Shown: positions 16,229-25,502, counted from the stretch's first letter. The stretch: DNA of 64,000 bases from a candidate division FCPU426 bacterium (GCA_027452205.1 DAIDGV010000017.1:124001-188000), one strand, 5' to 3'. Notes: generated by a model from the letters alone, not told the origin. Numbers and translations: made by a program.

Positions 16229-17170
16229 ATGGATAAAAAGGTTTCGAAACAAAAGGAATTCCTCCTGGGTCTTGATGTCGGCGGCACCAAATGCGCCGTT
16301 GTCTTGGGCGACAGGAACTTAAGGGTAATAGACCGGTTATCCTTCATGACCCGCCCCCGACGCGGGTTGAAGCGGACCCTGAAAGATTTATTTGCGGCCG
16401 TGGACGAGGTCTTGGGCCGCAACGGGCTTCGGAAACAAGATGTCTATAAGGCGGGTATCAGTTGCGGTGGACCCCTGGACAGCCGCAAAGGAATGATCCT
16501 TTCTCCCCCCAATCTGCCTGGTTGGCACAAAGTCCCCCTTGTGAAATTGCTCCAAAACAAGATCGGCTGTTCGGTCCGTCTTGAGAATGACGGGAACGCT
16601 TGTGCGGTGGCTGAATGGAAATTGGGCGCTGGCCGGGGTTTTCAAAACATCATTTTTCTTACTTTTGGCACGGGTATGGGCGCGGGATTGATCCTGAACG
16701 GAAAGCTATACCGTGGCACGAACGATATGGCGGGGGAGATCGGGCATATTAGATTGGAAAAAGAAGGGCCCCTTGGGTATGGGAAAAGGGGGTCTTTAGA
16801 AGGCTTTTGCAGCGGTGGCGGTATTGCCCGGATGGCGAGGATGAAAAACACGGGCTTTAAAACCGCAAAGGACGTGGCGGAAGCGGCCCTTGTTGGCGAT
16901 GCAACAGCGTTGGGGTTAATAAAGAATAGCGCGGATCACTTGGGACAGGGGCTTTCGGTCTTGATCGATCTTTTGAACCCCCAACGGATCATCCTTGGCG
17001 GAATTTATTACCGAAATGAAAAACTTTTTAAGCCAATGGTTGAAAAGGTGGTCCAAAAAGAAAGCTTAGGACTTTCAAGGTCGGCCTGCCGAGTGGTGCC
17101 TTCGGGGTTGGGTGAACAGATCGGAGATGTGGCTTGTTTGGCTGTAGCTGTGTTTGAAGACGAAGTTTAA
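16229..17170 (+). CDS. ROK-family sugar kinase or regulator-like protein
   Basis: 313 residues, the usual ROK kinase length. ATP-site motif LGLDVGGTK is at the N-terminus, the sugar and catalytic region is LENDGNACAVAEW (catalytic Asp present), and a phosphate loop reads FGTGMGAGLI. There is no N-terminal helix-turn-helix, so a kinase (glucokinase-like or hexosamine kinase) is likelier than a repressor. The Zn-binding CxCGxxGCxE typical of ROK is replaced by GKRGSLEGFCSGGG, with one Cys left, as in a Zn-less subgroup. Its 3' end overlaps the convergent diguanylate cyclase gene by 4 bases. Confidence 0.8.
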   Translation: MDKKVSKQKEFLLGLDVGGTKCAVVLGDRNLRVIDRLSFMTRPRRGLKRTLKDLFAAVDEVLGRNGLRKQDVYKAGISCGGPLDSRKGMILSPPNLPGWHKVPLVKLLQNKIGCSVRLENDGNACAVAEWKLGAGRGFQNIIFLTFGTGMGAGLILNGKLYRGTNDMAGEIGHIRLEKEGPLGYGKRGSLEGFCSGGGIARMARMKNTGFKTAKDVAEAALVGDATALGLIKNSADHLGQGLSVLIDLLNPQRIILGGIYYRNEKLFKPMVEKVVQKESLGLSRSACRVVPSGLGEQIGDVACLAVAVFEDEV

Positions 17171-18441
17171 GCGGTTTCTTCCGCTGAAATGACCTGATTG
17201 CGGCCCTTTTCCTTGGCCTTGTAAAGCGCCTTGTCGGCGGCATGGATGACCTCATGGTGTTCCCGAACCTTGGCATGGGAATAAGCCACCCCCACACTGA
17301 TGGTGATATGCACTTCTTTGCCCTGTTCTTTGGGCGTCTTGGTGGTCAGCTTCTTGATCAGGGTCGGCTTTTCCCGCTCTAATTCCCTTAAGTGAAATTT
17401 ACGGTGGTCCAAGGTGCGTCGCACCTGCTCCATGGCAATATGGCTCTTTTCAGCCTCCTCATCGGTGAAGACCGCGCAAAATTCCTCGCCACCATAACGA
17501 TAGACCCGGGGACCCAACGTTTCCTTGATCGTCGAGGCCACCATGCGGAGCACATTATCGCCCTCGGCATGCCCATAGGTGTCGTTAAATTTCTTGAAAT
17601 GGTCGATGTCGATCATGGCCAGGGAATAAGGATGCTGAAGGGTCGCCAATCGTTCGTCCAGCGCCTGGCGGTTGGGCACCTCGGTCAAGATATCCAAATA
17701 AACCTTTTGCCAGTACATGCGCAAAATAGCGTGCAGTAGGATGAGCGTCATGACACTAAAAGCGATGATCACATTGAAGTTCTTGATGGTGAGGGTGGCG
17801 GGGGTGTTATTGATAAGGCAGACCTGGGAAATGAAAAGGAAAGGGACGAGGGTGGCGCCCAGGGCAACGAGATAAGACTTCACTTTGGATTCCGCGGCTA
17901 AAAACACCAATAACAGGAAAAAGCCGAAAGACAGCAGGGTCAGCGTAGGGATATGGAAGATCTGCATGGGGGTAGTGGGCGACCAAAAGAAAATGCCCTC
18001 ATAGACCTTGGTGGACCAGTTATAAAGCCCGGTAAAGATGAGGAAGGGCCAGAGCGCCAAAAGCACTCGGGTCAGGCTTTGGTCGGACCACAGCTGGCTT
18101 TCACGCATCATGAAAATAATGGAAAGGGCCAGGGGATAGGCCACCGTGATGATCTCCACTGCCCGTGCCCGGGGTATATCGCCATCAAAGAAATCCGATG
18201 AGTGCAATAAAAAGTGGTAGATGGCGACCAGAAGTAAGGTCGACCAAAAAATGCGGGTTTGATTGACCTGCAAGCCCAGGATGGCGATGAGGAAAAGACC
18301 CAAATAAGGAGCCAGCACCAGGAAGTTGGTGAACATCTTGTGGGACATGATGGCGGGACTCATCGGCGGCAGGAAAAAGATGAAAAGGGGGACGGCGCAG
18401 AACAAAAGGTAGATGCCGGCCCAGCGTGCTTTGTCGGACAA
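17167..18441 (-). CDS. membrane diguanylate cyclase (GGDEF)
   Basis: About 424 residues. Seven or eight hydrophobic helices (roughly residues 10-245) form a membrane sensor, followed by a GGDEF domain: DILTEVPNRQALDER, IDIDHFKKFNDTYGH, and active site RYGGEEF. It should make c-di-GMP from two GTP. The inhibitory RxxD I-site is absent five residues before GGEEF, so product inhibition may be weak. An insertion of about 35 Lys-rich residues precedes the final ISVGVAYS. TTG 18441 is chosen because AAAAGGA lies 6 bases upstream. It is divergent from the purM operon. Confidence 0.85.
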   Translation of the reverse strand: MSDKARWAGIYLLFCAVPLFIFFLPPMSPAIMSHKMFTNFLVLAPYLGLFLIAILGLQVNQTRIFWSTLLLVAIYHFLLHSSDFFDGDIPRARAVEIITVAYPLALSIIFMMRESQLWSDQSLTRVLLALWPFLIFTGLYNWSTKVYEGIFFWSPTTPMQIFHIPTLTLLSFGFFLLLVFLAAESKVKSYLVALGATLVPFLFISQVCLINNTPATLTIKNFNVIIAFSVMTLILLHAILRMYWQKVYLDILTEVPNRQALDERLATLQHPYSLAMIDIDHFKKFNDTYGHAEGDNVLRMVASTIKETLGPRVYRYGGEEFCAVFTDEEAEKSHIAMEQVRRTLDHRKFHLRELEREKPTLIKKLTTKTPKEQGKEVHITISVGVAYSHAKVREHHEVIHAADKALYKAKEKGRNQVISAEETA

Positions 18442-18538
18442 GGATGTTCCTTTTGGTGGAGAAGAATTAGGACTTAATTTAACGGTCGGAACGGAGCGAT
18501 ACAACCTGAAATAACGTTGTTTTCCCTGCGCTTAAAGC

Positions 18539-18567
18539 TTGTTCTTACCCTTTCATACCCTTACGAT
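18539..18567 (+). promoter_or_regulatory. predicted promoter of the purM operon
   Basis: TTGTTC, a 17-base spacer and TACGAT stand 33 bases before the purM start. A sigma70-like match; no PurR box or purine riboswitch was recognised nearby. Confidence 0.45.
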
Positions 18568-18600
18568 AGGCACGAAATTTCACCGCCCTGGGAGGGTTTC

Positions 18601-19632
18601 TTGAGCCAGATCAGTTATGAGGATGCCGGCGTTAACATCGAAAAAGGCAACGAATCGGTCCAACGCATCAAAGGGCTCGTGAAAAAAACCTTCAACCCCG
18701 CGGTTCTCGCGGATATCGGCCTCTTTGGCGGTCTTTTCGAATTCGATACGACGAAGTACAAGAAACCTGTCCTGGTCTCCTCGACCGACGGCGTAGGCAC
18801 CAAGACCCAGATCGGCGTAGCCCTGAAGAAGTACCGGGGGTTGGGTGCGGATATCGTGGGCCATTCCATCAATGACATTTTGGTGCAAGGCGCCAAACCG
18901 CTTTTCTTTTTGGATTACCTGGCTGCCGGTAAGTTGGATGTTTCGGTGGTCGAGCAGATCGTCAGCGGCATGGTGGATGAATGCACCAAGGTGGGTTTGG
19001 TCCTCATCGGCGGGGAAACCGCCGAAATGCCGAGTGTCTATAAAGAAGGGGATTACGATATCGCCGGTACTATCGTGGGTGTTGTTGAGAAGGACAAGAT
19101 CATCAAGGGTCAGAATGTGAAACCGGGCGATGTGGTCATTGGCCTTCCTTCAGTTTCCTTGCACACCAACGGCTATTCATTGGCCCGTAAGCTGGTCGAA
19201 GTAAAAGGCCTCAAATATACCGATACGGTACCTGAACTGAATGGCATGAGCCTGGGCGATGCCTTCCTGATCCCTCATAAGAGCTACTTCCACGAAATCT
19301 ACCCCATCTTGGACCAGGTCGAAGTGAAGGCCCTGGCCCATATCACGGGTGGCGGTTTGATCGATAACCCGCCCCGGGTCTTGCCTGAGGGCTGCCGCAT
19401 TCAATTCAAGCGCGGGTCTTGGAAAAACCTTCCCATCATGGATTGGATGGTCAAGACCGCGAACCTGACCGAATTCGAAGCCCATCGTTCGTTGAATATG
19501 GGCATTGGCATGATCGTCGTGGTAGCCAAGGCTGAGGTTGATAAGACCTTGGAAGCGCTTAAGAAGAACGGCGCTTCGCCTTCCATCATTGGCCAGGTTG
19601 TGGATGGCCAAAAGGGTGTTGAGTTCGTCTAA
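18601..19632 (+). CDS. purM: phosphoribosylformylglycinamidine cyclo-ligase (AIR synthetase)
   Basis: 343 residues. It catalyses ATP-dependent ring closure of FGAM to AIR, step 5 of purine synthesis. It begins with the family signature SYEDAGVNIEKGN and shows VLVSSTDGVGTKTQIG, the glycine-rich GGETAEMPSVY and HITGGGLIDNPPRV. TTG 18601 is the start, with GGAGGG just upstream; the frame is open earlier but without family similarity. First gene of a run of purine genes (purM, purN, purH, purD) on the same strand. Cytosolic. Confidence 0.96.
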   Translation: MSQISYEDAGVNIEKGNESVQRIKGLVKKTFNPAVLADIGLFGGLFEFDTTKYKKPVLVSSTDGVGTKTQIGVALKKYRGLGADIVGHSINDILVQGAKPLFFLDYLAAGKLDVSVVEQIVSGMVDECTKVGLVLIGGETAEMPSVYKEGDYDIAGTIVGVVEKDKIIKGQNVKPGDVVIGLPSVSLHTNGYSLARKLVEVKGLKYTDTVPELNGMSLGDAFLIPHKSYFHEIYPILDQVEVKALAHITGGGLIDNPPRVLPEGCRIQFKRGSWKNLPIMDWMVKTANLTEFEAHRSLNMGIGMIVVVAKAEVDKTLEALKKNGASPSIIGQVVDGQKGVEFV

Positions 19633-19639
19633 AACAAGC

Positions 19640-19774
19640 TTTTACCACGGAGTACACAGAGTACTCAGAGTAAGACGTAAGCATTTCTTTGAACCACGCC
19701 CATCGACGCTGAATCAATTCTTCGAACAAAACTTAATGTTTACTCGGTGTACTCTGTGTACTCCGTGGTGAAAA
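19640..19774. repeat. intergenic inverted repeat 1 (CCACGGAGTACACAGAG type)
   Basis: Arms of about 34 bases (19640-19673 and 19740-19774) with 2-3 mismatches surround a loop of about 66 bases. The arm core is ACCACGGAGTACACAGAGTA. It fills the purM-purN gap and would form a long hairpin in the mRNA. Confidence 0.8.
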
Positions 19775-19787
19775 GGTGTTTTTGAAA

Positions 19788-20411
19788 ATGATCAAGATCG
19801 CTGTATTTGCCTCGGGGGGCGGGTCCAATTTGCAGACCCTGTTGGATGCCTCCGAACACGGCCTTATTAAAGGCAAAGTCAGCCTGGTCTTTTCCAATGT
19901 CCCGGAGTGCGGCGCCATGGAAAGGGCCGAGAATCACCGGGTCGAGGCCATCTCCATCGCCAGTAAGGGTTATCCCGGTACCCGGGAAGAGTACGACCAA
20001 GAAGTGCTTCAGTTGTGCCAGGCCAAAAAGATCGACCTCATCTGTCTGGCGGGCTATATGCGCATCATCACCCCGGTCCTGATCCGGCCTTACCTCTACA
20101 AGATGATGAACATTCACCCGGCCCTTTTGCCCAAGTTCGGCGGCCCGGGGATGTATGGACACCATGTGCATGAAGCGGTCGTGAAGGCCAAAGAGAAAGA
20201 ATCGGGCGCCACAGTTCATTTTGTGACCGAGGGCGTGGATGCGGGCCCCGTTATTTTGCAGGGCAACGTGAAGGTGTTGCCCTATGACACCCCGCAAACC
20301 TTGGCGGAGCGGGTCTTGAAGGTCGAGCATCAGATATACCCCGAGGCGGTAAAGCTTTACAGCGAGGGGAAGGTGAAGGTTTCGGGCGATCGGGTAAAAA
20401 TTATCCAATAG
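19788..20411 (+). CDS. purN: phosphoribosylglycinamide formyltransferase
   Basis: 207 residues, the usual PurN length. It transfers a formyl group from 10-formyl-THF to GAR. The N-terminal ribosyl-phosphate loop is FASGGGSNLQ, and the catalytic triad is visible as Asn and His in MNIHPALLP and Asp in EGVDAGPVI. The LPKFGG version of the loop is the variant usual outside enterobacteria. ATG 19788 gives the typical MIKIAVFASGG start; GTG 19776 and TTG 19782 are in frame. It follows the inverted repeat and lies 8 bases before purH. Confidence 0.94.
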   Translation: MIKIAVFASGGGSNLQTLLDASEHGLIKGKVSLVFSNVPECGAMERAENHRVEAISIASKGYPGTREEYDQEVLQLCQAKKIDLICLAGYMRIITPVLIRPYLYKMMNIHPALLPKFGGPGMYGHHVHEAVVKAKEKESGATVHFVTEGVDAGPVILQGNVKVLPYDTPQTLAERVLKVEHQIYPEAVKLYSEGKVKVSGDRVKIIQ

Positions 20412-20419
20412 GAGATGTC

Positions 20420-21994
20420 ATGGCCGAAGATAAAGTGAAGATCAAGCGGGCTTTGATCAGCGTGTCGGACAAAACAGGCTTGGTGGATTTCGCCAAGAAG
20501 TTGGCGTCCTACGGGGTAGAGCTTATTTCTACCGGCGGTACCTCCAAGGCCTTGAAAGACGCCGGATTGAGCGTTTTTGATATTTCCGAAATAACCGGCT
20601 TTCCTGAGATGCTCGACGGAAGGGTCAAGACCCTGCACCCGGTGGTGCATGGCGGTCTTTTGTCCCTGCGGGACAATCCCGAGCACATGGAAACCATCGC
20701 CAAGCACAACATCAAGCCTATCGACCTGGTCTGCGTGAACCTTTACCCCTTCGAGGCCACCATTGCACGGCCTGGGGTGGAACTGCACGACGTGATCGAG
20801 AACATCGACATTGGGGGGCCTTCCATGATCCGTTCGGCCTCCAAGAATTATCGCAGCGTGACGGTGGTGGTTTCGCCTTCGCGCTATGAATCCATCATCA
20901 AAGAAATGGTTGAACATACCGGGGCGACCACCTTTAAATTGCGGCAGGAATTGGCCATTGAGGCTTTCGGCCACACCGCCCGTTATGACGCCACTATTCA
21001 TGAATACCTGCACAACCGCCTGTCGGAGAGCAAATGGCCGGGTGTGTTTACGCTCTCGGGTATCAAATTGCAGGAAATGCGTTATGGGGAAAATCCACAT
21101 CAGCCCGCAGCCTTCTATAAAGACAAGAACAACAATCTTCCCACCATTGCCAATGGTATACAGCTGCAGGGAAAAGAGCTTTCGTACAACAACATCATGG
21201 ACGCGGACGCGGCCCTGGCGCTGGTCAAAGAGTTTGAGAAACCAGCGGCGACCATCATCAAGCACACAAATGCCTGCGGAACGGCCATTGGCAGCGACCT
21301 GATCGATGCTTTCACCAAAGCCTTCGATGCCGATCCGCTTTCGGCCTTTGGCGGCATAGTGGCGGTGAACCACCCGGTCGATGAAAAGACCGCCAAGGTC
21401 ATTTTGGAAAAACTCAGCTTTTTTGAGATCATCCTGGCCCCTTCTTATGATGAAGGCGCTTTGAAGTCTTTTGAATCCCGCAAGAACTTGCGGGTCATGA
21501 GCGTGGCGGGTCTGGGCACGGACCGCAGCCGGGTACCGGGGTATCATTTGCGTCGGGTTGAGGGCGGCTTTTTGGTGCAGGAATTCGACACCATCTTGGA
21601 AGACAAGTCGATGCACAAGCTGGTCACCAAGAAACAGCCGGATCCGAAGCTTTTGGATGATATGGATTTCGGCTGGCGTTTGGTAAAACACGTGAAGTCG
21701 AACGCTATCGTTCTGGTCAAGAACGGCGTTTCAATCGGCGTCGGTGCGGGCCAGATGAATCGGGTCGGTTCTTTAGAGATCGCCATCAAACAAGCGGGAG
21801 ACAAGGCCAAGGGTTGTGTGATGGCCTCGGACGCTTTGCTGCCCTTTAGGGACTCCGTGGATGCTTGTCATAAAGCGGGGATCGCTGCCATTATCCAGAC
21901 GGGCGGAAGCGTGAGGGATCAAGAGGTCATCGACGCGGCCAATGAACATGGTATTCCGATGATCTTTACCTCATATCGTCATTTCAAACACTAA
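20420..21994 (+). CDS. purH: AICAR formyltransferase / IMP cyclohydrolase
   Basis: 524 residues, the normal size for this two-domain enzyme. The N-terminal MGS-like cyclohydrolase domain has LISVSDKTGLVDFAK, STGGTSKALKDAG and KTLHPVVHGG. The C-terminal transformylase shows KHTNACGTA (usually KHxNPCG; Pro is Ala here) and AFGGIVAVN, and ends in SYRHFKH. It performs the last two steps to IMP. AGGAGA 5 bases before the ATG is a strong SD. An inverted repeat separates it from purD. Confidence 0.97.
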   Translation: MAEDKVKIKRALISVSDKTGLVDFAKKLASYGVELISTGGTSKALKDAGLSVFDISEITGFPEMLDGRVKTLHPVVHGGLLSLRDNPEHMETIAKHNIKPIDLVCVNLYPFEATIARPGVELHDVIENIDIGGPSMIRSASKNYRSVTVVVSPSRYESIIKEMVEHTGATTFKLRQELAIEAFGHTARYDATIHEYLHNRLSESKWPGVFTLSGIKLQEMRYGENPHQPAAFYKDKNNNLPTIANGIQLQGKELSYNNIMDADAALALVKEFEKPAATIIKHTNACGTAIGSDLIDAFTKAFDADPLSAFGGIVAVNHPVDEKTAKVILEKLSFFEIILAPSYDEGALKSFESRKNLRVMSVAGLGTDRSRVPGYHLRRVEGGFLVQEFDTILEDKSMHKLVTKKQPDPKLLDDMDFGWRLVKHVKSNAIVLVKNGVSIGVGAGQMNRVGSLEIAIKQAGDKAKGCVMASDALLPFRDSVDACHKAGIAAIIQTGGSVRDQEVIDAANEHGIPMIFTSYRHFKH

Positions 21995-21998
21995 GTCT

Positions 21999-22097
21999 TG
22001 AACCACCAAGGACACGAAGTGCACAAAGGAGTATCGCGAAGTTTTGAACCGAACTTTAGTGAAACCTTTGTGCTTTTAGTGAACTTCGTGGTTCGAG
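21999..22097. repeat. intergenic inverted repeat 2 (CCACCAAGGACACGAAG type)
   Basis: The left arm (21999-22033) and right arm (22054-22097) share GAACCAC-AAG--CAC-AA--GCACAAAGG as imperfect complements. Same architecture as the repeats at 19640-19774 and 29865-29985 but a different sequence. It occupies the purH-purD gap. Confidence 0.75.
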
Positions 22098-22119
22098 ATG
22101 TTTTTGATTGGAGTCTTTA

Positions 22120-23391
22120 ATGGAAATCCTGGTCGTTGGGTCGGGCGGACGAGAACACGCTATTTGTTGGGCGCTGTCCAAATCCAAACATAAGCCGAAG
22201 CTATTTTGCGCGCCGGGCAACGCGGGAATTTCCGCTTTGGCCGAGCCGGTCGATATCATGGCCGATGACATCCCCGGGTTAGTGGATTGGGTGAAAGCCA
22301 ATACGCCGGACCTGGTCGTGATTGGCCCGGAGATCCCTCTGGCGCTAGGTTTGACCGATGAATTGACCAAGGAAGGCGTGTTGGTCTTTGGGCCCACCAA
22401 AGATGGCGCCCAAATGGAAGCCAGCAAGGATTTCACCAAACAATTATTGCTCAGCAGCTTGGTCCCGACGGCCCGGGCGGCGACCTTTACGGACCCTGTT
22501 AAGGCCCAGCTATACCTGAAGAAACAGACCGTCCCTATCGTCATCAAGGCCGACGGCTTGGCCGCGGGGAAGGGCGTCACGGTCTGTGAAACTTTAGCCC
22601 AGGCCCAACTGGCGGTCGAAGAAGCCATGGAAAAGAAAGTGTTCGGCGATGCCGGCACAAAGGTGGTCATCGAGGAGTTCTTGGAAGGCGAAGAGGCCTC
22701 GATATTGGCCTTCTGCGATGGCGAAACGGTGGTGCCTATGGTGAGCGCCCAAGACCATAAAAGGGTCTTCGACGGCGATCAGGGACCCAATACAGGCGGC
22801 ATGGGAGCCTATTCTCCCGCGCCGGTGGTGACACCTGAGATGAACGAGTACATTCTGGAAAAAATCCTCAAGCCGACGGTCACCGCGCTGAAAAAACGCG
22901 GTATCGTTTATAAGGGTGTTCTTTACGCGGGACTCATGATCACGCCCCAGGGTCCCAAGGTGATCGAATACAACTGCCGCTTTGGCGACCCGGAGACCCA
23001 GGTGGTCTTACCCCGGTTGAAGACCGACTTTGTGGATATTTGCTTGGCCGTAGCCAAAGGCCAGTTAGACCGCATCAAGATCGAGTGGGACGAAAGACCG
23101 ACCGCTTGCGTGGTCATGGCCTCGGGCGGTTACCCGGGCTCTTACCAAAAAGGGAAGACCATTGAGGGATTGGAAGAAGCGGCGAAACTGCCCAACACCT
23201 ATGTCTTCCATTCGGGCACGGCCCAACAAGGCGGGCAAGTGGTCAGTACTGGCGGACGGGTTTTGTGCATTACGGGTATGGGCGAAAACATCGCGAAAGC
23301 GTTGGAAACGGTCTATGCTGGTGTGAAGGCGATCCAATTTGACGGCTGCCATTACCGAAAAGATATCGGCTGGCGCGCTTTGAATAGATAA
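22120..23391 (+). CDS. purD: phosphoribosylamine-glycine ligase (GAR synthetase)
   Basis: 423 residues, standard length. It joins glycine to phosphoribosylamine with ATP. It starts MEILVVGSGGREHAI, then shows the ATP-grasp features: IVIKADGLAAGKGV, LEGEEASILAFCDG, DQGPNTGGMGAYSP and the metal-site YNCRFGDPETQ. GGAG lies 8 bases before ATG 22120. The last purine gene of this run. Cytosolic. Confidence 0.97.
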   Translation: MEILVVGSGGREHAICWALSKSKHKPKLFCAPGNAGISALAEPVDIMADDIPGLVDWVKANTPDLVVIGPEIPLALGLTDELTKEGVLVFGPTKDGAQMEASKDFTKQLLLSSLVPTARAATFTDPVKAQLYLKKQTVPIVIKADGLAAGKGVTVCETLAQAQLAVEEAMEKKVFGDAGTKVVIEEFLEGEEASILAFCDGETVVPMVSAQDHKRVFDGDQGPNTGGMGAYSPAPVVTPEMNEYILEKILKPTVTALKKRGIVYKGVLYAGLMITPQGPKVIEYNCRFGDPETQVVLPRLKTDFVDICLAVAKGQLDRIKIEWDERPTACVVMASGGYPGSYQKGKTIEGLEEAAKLPNTYVFHSGTAQQGGQVVSTGGRVLCITGMGENIAKALETVYAGVKAIQFDGCHYRKDIGWRALNR

Positions 23392-23487
23392 GCTGAAAAT
23401 AAAAGCATTTTAATGATGGAAAAATGGCGATTCTTTGGCAAAATCTTGCCGTTAAGACTAGGTTAGAACAACCGAAACGAGATCGAA

Positions 23488-24141
23488 ATGACCGAAAAAA
23501 CGAACAGCAAAACATTGCCTTATACCCCAGCCAATGCCTTAGAAGTGGCGAAGGTCTTGAAAGATGGTGGTGTCGCGGTCTTTCCGACGGATACCATTTA
23601 TGACATCGGCTGTTCGGTGAAGCAGCCCGAGGCCCTCAAGCGCATTTTCAAAATTAAAGACCGTCCGGCCAACCAATCCTTATCCATCCTCATCTCCCGC
23701 CCGGAAGTGGCTTTGGAGATCGCGGACTTCCGCGAAAAAGACTTGGAAATCCTCAAGAAGATCTGGCCTGGTCCCTGGACCCTCATTACCCGCGCCCGGG
23801 TGCATTTGGCCCAAGGCGGCGTGGGACCGGATGGCACGGTGGCTTTGCGCTGCCCGGATCACGGTATCGCTTTAGAACTGCTTCGTAACGCCGGTGATAC
23901 CCTGGCCGTTTCCAGCGCCAACTTTTCGGGCGACCCTAGCCCGGTGCGTTTTAACGAGGTCGATTCGAAGATCCTCGAACAGGTCGATATCGCTATCGAC
24001 GCAGGCCCCTGTCCTTTGGGGGGTGAAACCGCGGTGGCCAAGTTCGACCGCAAACAATACACGATCGTCCGTACGGGCTGTGTTTCGCCTGAAGAAGTGG
24101 CGCGTGTGGAGCAATTGGTGGCCCAGCTGGTCAAGGGCTGA
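23488..24141 (+). CDS. tsaC: L-threonylcarbamoyladenylate synthase (TsaC/YrdC/Sua5 family)
   Basis: 217 residues of YrdC fold. It makes threonylcarbamoyl-AMP from Thr, bicarbonate and ATP for the t6A37 modification of ANN-decoding tRNAs. KDRPANQSLSILI carries the KxR motif, and PGPWTLITRA and SSANFSGDPSP are conserved. The usual PT(D/E)TVYGLG reads PTDTIYDIG, with Gly replaced by Asp near the active site. No C-terminal Sua5 domain, so it is TsaC-sized. An 18-base gap follows to the phosphatase gene, suggesting co-transcription. Confidence 0.9.
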   Translation: MTEKTNSKTLPYTPANALEVAKVLKDGGVAVFPTDTIYDIGCSVKQPEALKRIFKIKDRPANQSLSILISRPEVALEIADFREKDLEILKKIWPGPWTLITRARVHLAQGGVGPDGTVALRCPDHGIALELLRNAGDTLAVSSANFSGDPSPVRFNEVDSKILEQVDIAIDAGPCPLGGETAVAKFDRKQYTIVRTGCVSPEEVARVEQLVAQLVKG

Positions 24142-24158
24142 CCTTCGAGGGCAATACC

Positions 24159-24608
24159 TTGCCTAAAAAGATCCTATTCGTTTGCACGGGCAATACCTGC
24201 CGTAGCCCCATGGCCGAAGGCCTTTTGAACAAATGGGCCAATGACCAGCATTGGGATGTGGAAGCCAAGTCCGCGGGTTTGGCTGCTTTTGGCGGTGTGC
24301 CCGCGACCCCCGAGGCCATTGAGGCTGCTGGGGAAAAGGGGATCGACCTGACCGCCCATCAAAGCCAGCCTTTGAGCAAGGTCCTGGTCCTGGAAAGCGA
24401 TCTGATCGTCACCATGACGGCCAAACACAAAGAGTCAATTCTTCGTAAAATGCCGGACTTGGAAAGCAAAGTGAAGGTTCTATCGGAACTGGCGGGGGAA
24501 GGTGCCGTTGATATCGAGGACCCGGTAGGGTTACCCTTGGAAGAGTACCGAAAGGTGCTGGGGCAGATCGAAGGCTATTTGACGAAGTCGAAAAGCGTTT
24601 TTAATTAA
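24159..24608 (+). CDS. low-molecular-weight phosphatase, arginine-phosphatase-like
   Basis: 149 residues. The active loop VCTGNTCRSPMAEG gives CX5R, and the general-acid DP occurs in IEDPVGLP. In the YwlE group the residue after GN is Thr, which favours phospho-arginine; tyrosine phosphatases have Ile there. Thr is present here, so protein-arginine phosphatase is the better guess. No McsB kinase gene is in the window. TTG 24159 is the start, with GAGGG about 7 bases upstream. It lies in a run with tsaC and rpiB. Confidence 0.85.
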   Translation: MPKKILFVCTGNTCRSPMAEGLLNKWANDQHWDVEAKSAGLAAFGGVPATPEAIEAAGEKGIDLTAHQSQPLSKVLVLESDLIVTMTAKHKESILRKMPDLESKVKVLSELAGEGAVDIEDPVGLPLEEYRKVLGQIEGYLTKSKSVFN

Positions 24609-24622
24609 CAAACGGGGATGTC

Positions 24623-25078
24623 ATGAAAATTACCATCGGCGCGGATCACGCGGGTTTTGAGCTTAAACAAGCTCTGGTCGAGCACTTAAAGAAGTCGGGC
24701 CATACCGTGACCGATGTGGGCGCCTATAACGCGGAACCCAGCGATTATCCTGTGTTCGGCGAGAAGGTCGCCAAGGATGTGGCCGAAAATAAGGCGGATC
24801 GGGGCATTGTCGTCTGCGGTAACGGCATCGGCATGTCCATCGTGGCCAATAAGGTGCCGGGCGTTCGCGCGGCGCTGGTCTTCACCGAAAAGATGGCCAA
24901 AGACACCCGGGAACACAATAATTCCAACGTGCTTTCCCTGGCCGGGCGCGACCTGCCGACCGACCTCAACATCAAATTGGCGGATATTTGGTTGAATACG
25001 CCCTTTAGCGAAGCTGAGCGCCATCAACGCCGAATTGGCGAGATCACCGAGATGGAAAAAGAAATTTCCGGACATTGA
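24623..25078 (+). CDS. rpiB: ribose 5-phosphate isomerase B
   Basis: 151 residues, normal for RpiB/LacAB. It interconverts ribose 5-phosphate and ribulose 5-phosphate, feeding PRPP and so the nearby purine pathway. Signatures: IGADHAGFELK at the N-terminus, SDYPVFGEKVA, and VCGNGIGMSIVANK, where the family's usual CGTG reads CGNG with the catalytic Cys kept. HNNSNVLSLAGR is also typical. The lipoprotein ATG follows 10 bases after its stop. Confidence 0.95.
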   Translation: MKITIGADHAGFELKQALVEHLKKSGHTVTDVGAYNAEPSDYPVFGEKVAKDVAENKADRGIVVCGNGIGMSIVANKVPGVRAALVFTEKMAKDTREHNNSNVLSLAGRDLPTDLNIKLADIWLNTPFSEAERHQRRIGEITEMEKEISGH

Positions 25079-25088
25079 GAGGGACCCC

Positions 25089-25502
25089 ATGAACCGTTTT
25101 GCTATCGTCGCGTTACTTTTTACCCTGGGACTGATTTGGCTGGGCGGTTGTGCCCTGACCCCGGAACAACGCTCGAACCTGGAAAAGGTGCTTAAACAAG
25201 AGGTGGATAGCTTCACGGACGATGCCGTTCAAGGCCATTGGGACCAGGCATATGCCATGGTCAATAACGGGGCCTTTCAGAATGTGGACCAATTCAAGGC
25301 GAACCTGGCCAAAAGCCAGCCTGACGGTAGTTCCTTGATATCGGGTGAAGTTGTTTCAATGGCTTGGGAAGACGATAAGACGGCCAAGGTGAAGATCAAC
25401 TGGCAGTTCCGGCAGGGGAATACGACGGGGTTTTCTTCGGAGACCTACGTGTGGGTATTAAAAAGCGCGGTCTGGAAATACCAGGGCCGCGCTCTTCGTT
25501 AA
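25089..25502 (+). CDS. small lipoprotein, DUF4878/NTF2-like possible
   Basis: 137 residues with signal peptide and lipobox LGGC. The mature part (WDQAYAMVNNGAFQNVDQFKANLAK, then VKINWQFRQGNTTGFSSETYVW) has the helix-then-sheet look of small NTF2-like/DUF4878 lipoproteins; this is a shape argument only. GAGAGGG overlaps the rpiB stop and supports ATG 25089. Last gene before the convergent rpmB. Confidence 0.65.
   Translation: MNRFAIVALLFTLGLIWLGGCALTPEQRSNLEKVLKQEVDSFTDDAVQGHWDQAYAMVNNGAFQNVDQFKANLAKSQPDGSSLISGEVVSMAWEDDKTAKVKINWQFRQGNTTGFSSETYVWVLKSAVWKYQGRALR

Noticed and set aside
20357-21691. 444-residue minus-strand frame opposite purH
   Set aside because: Shadow of a well-identified gene; composition rich in His, Arg and Gly, no domain, no SD.
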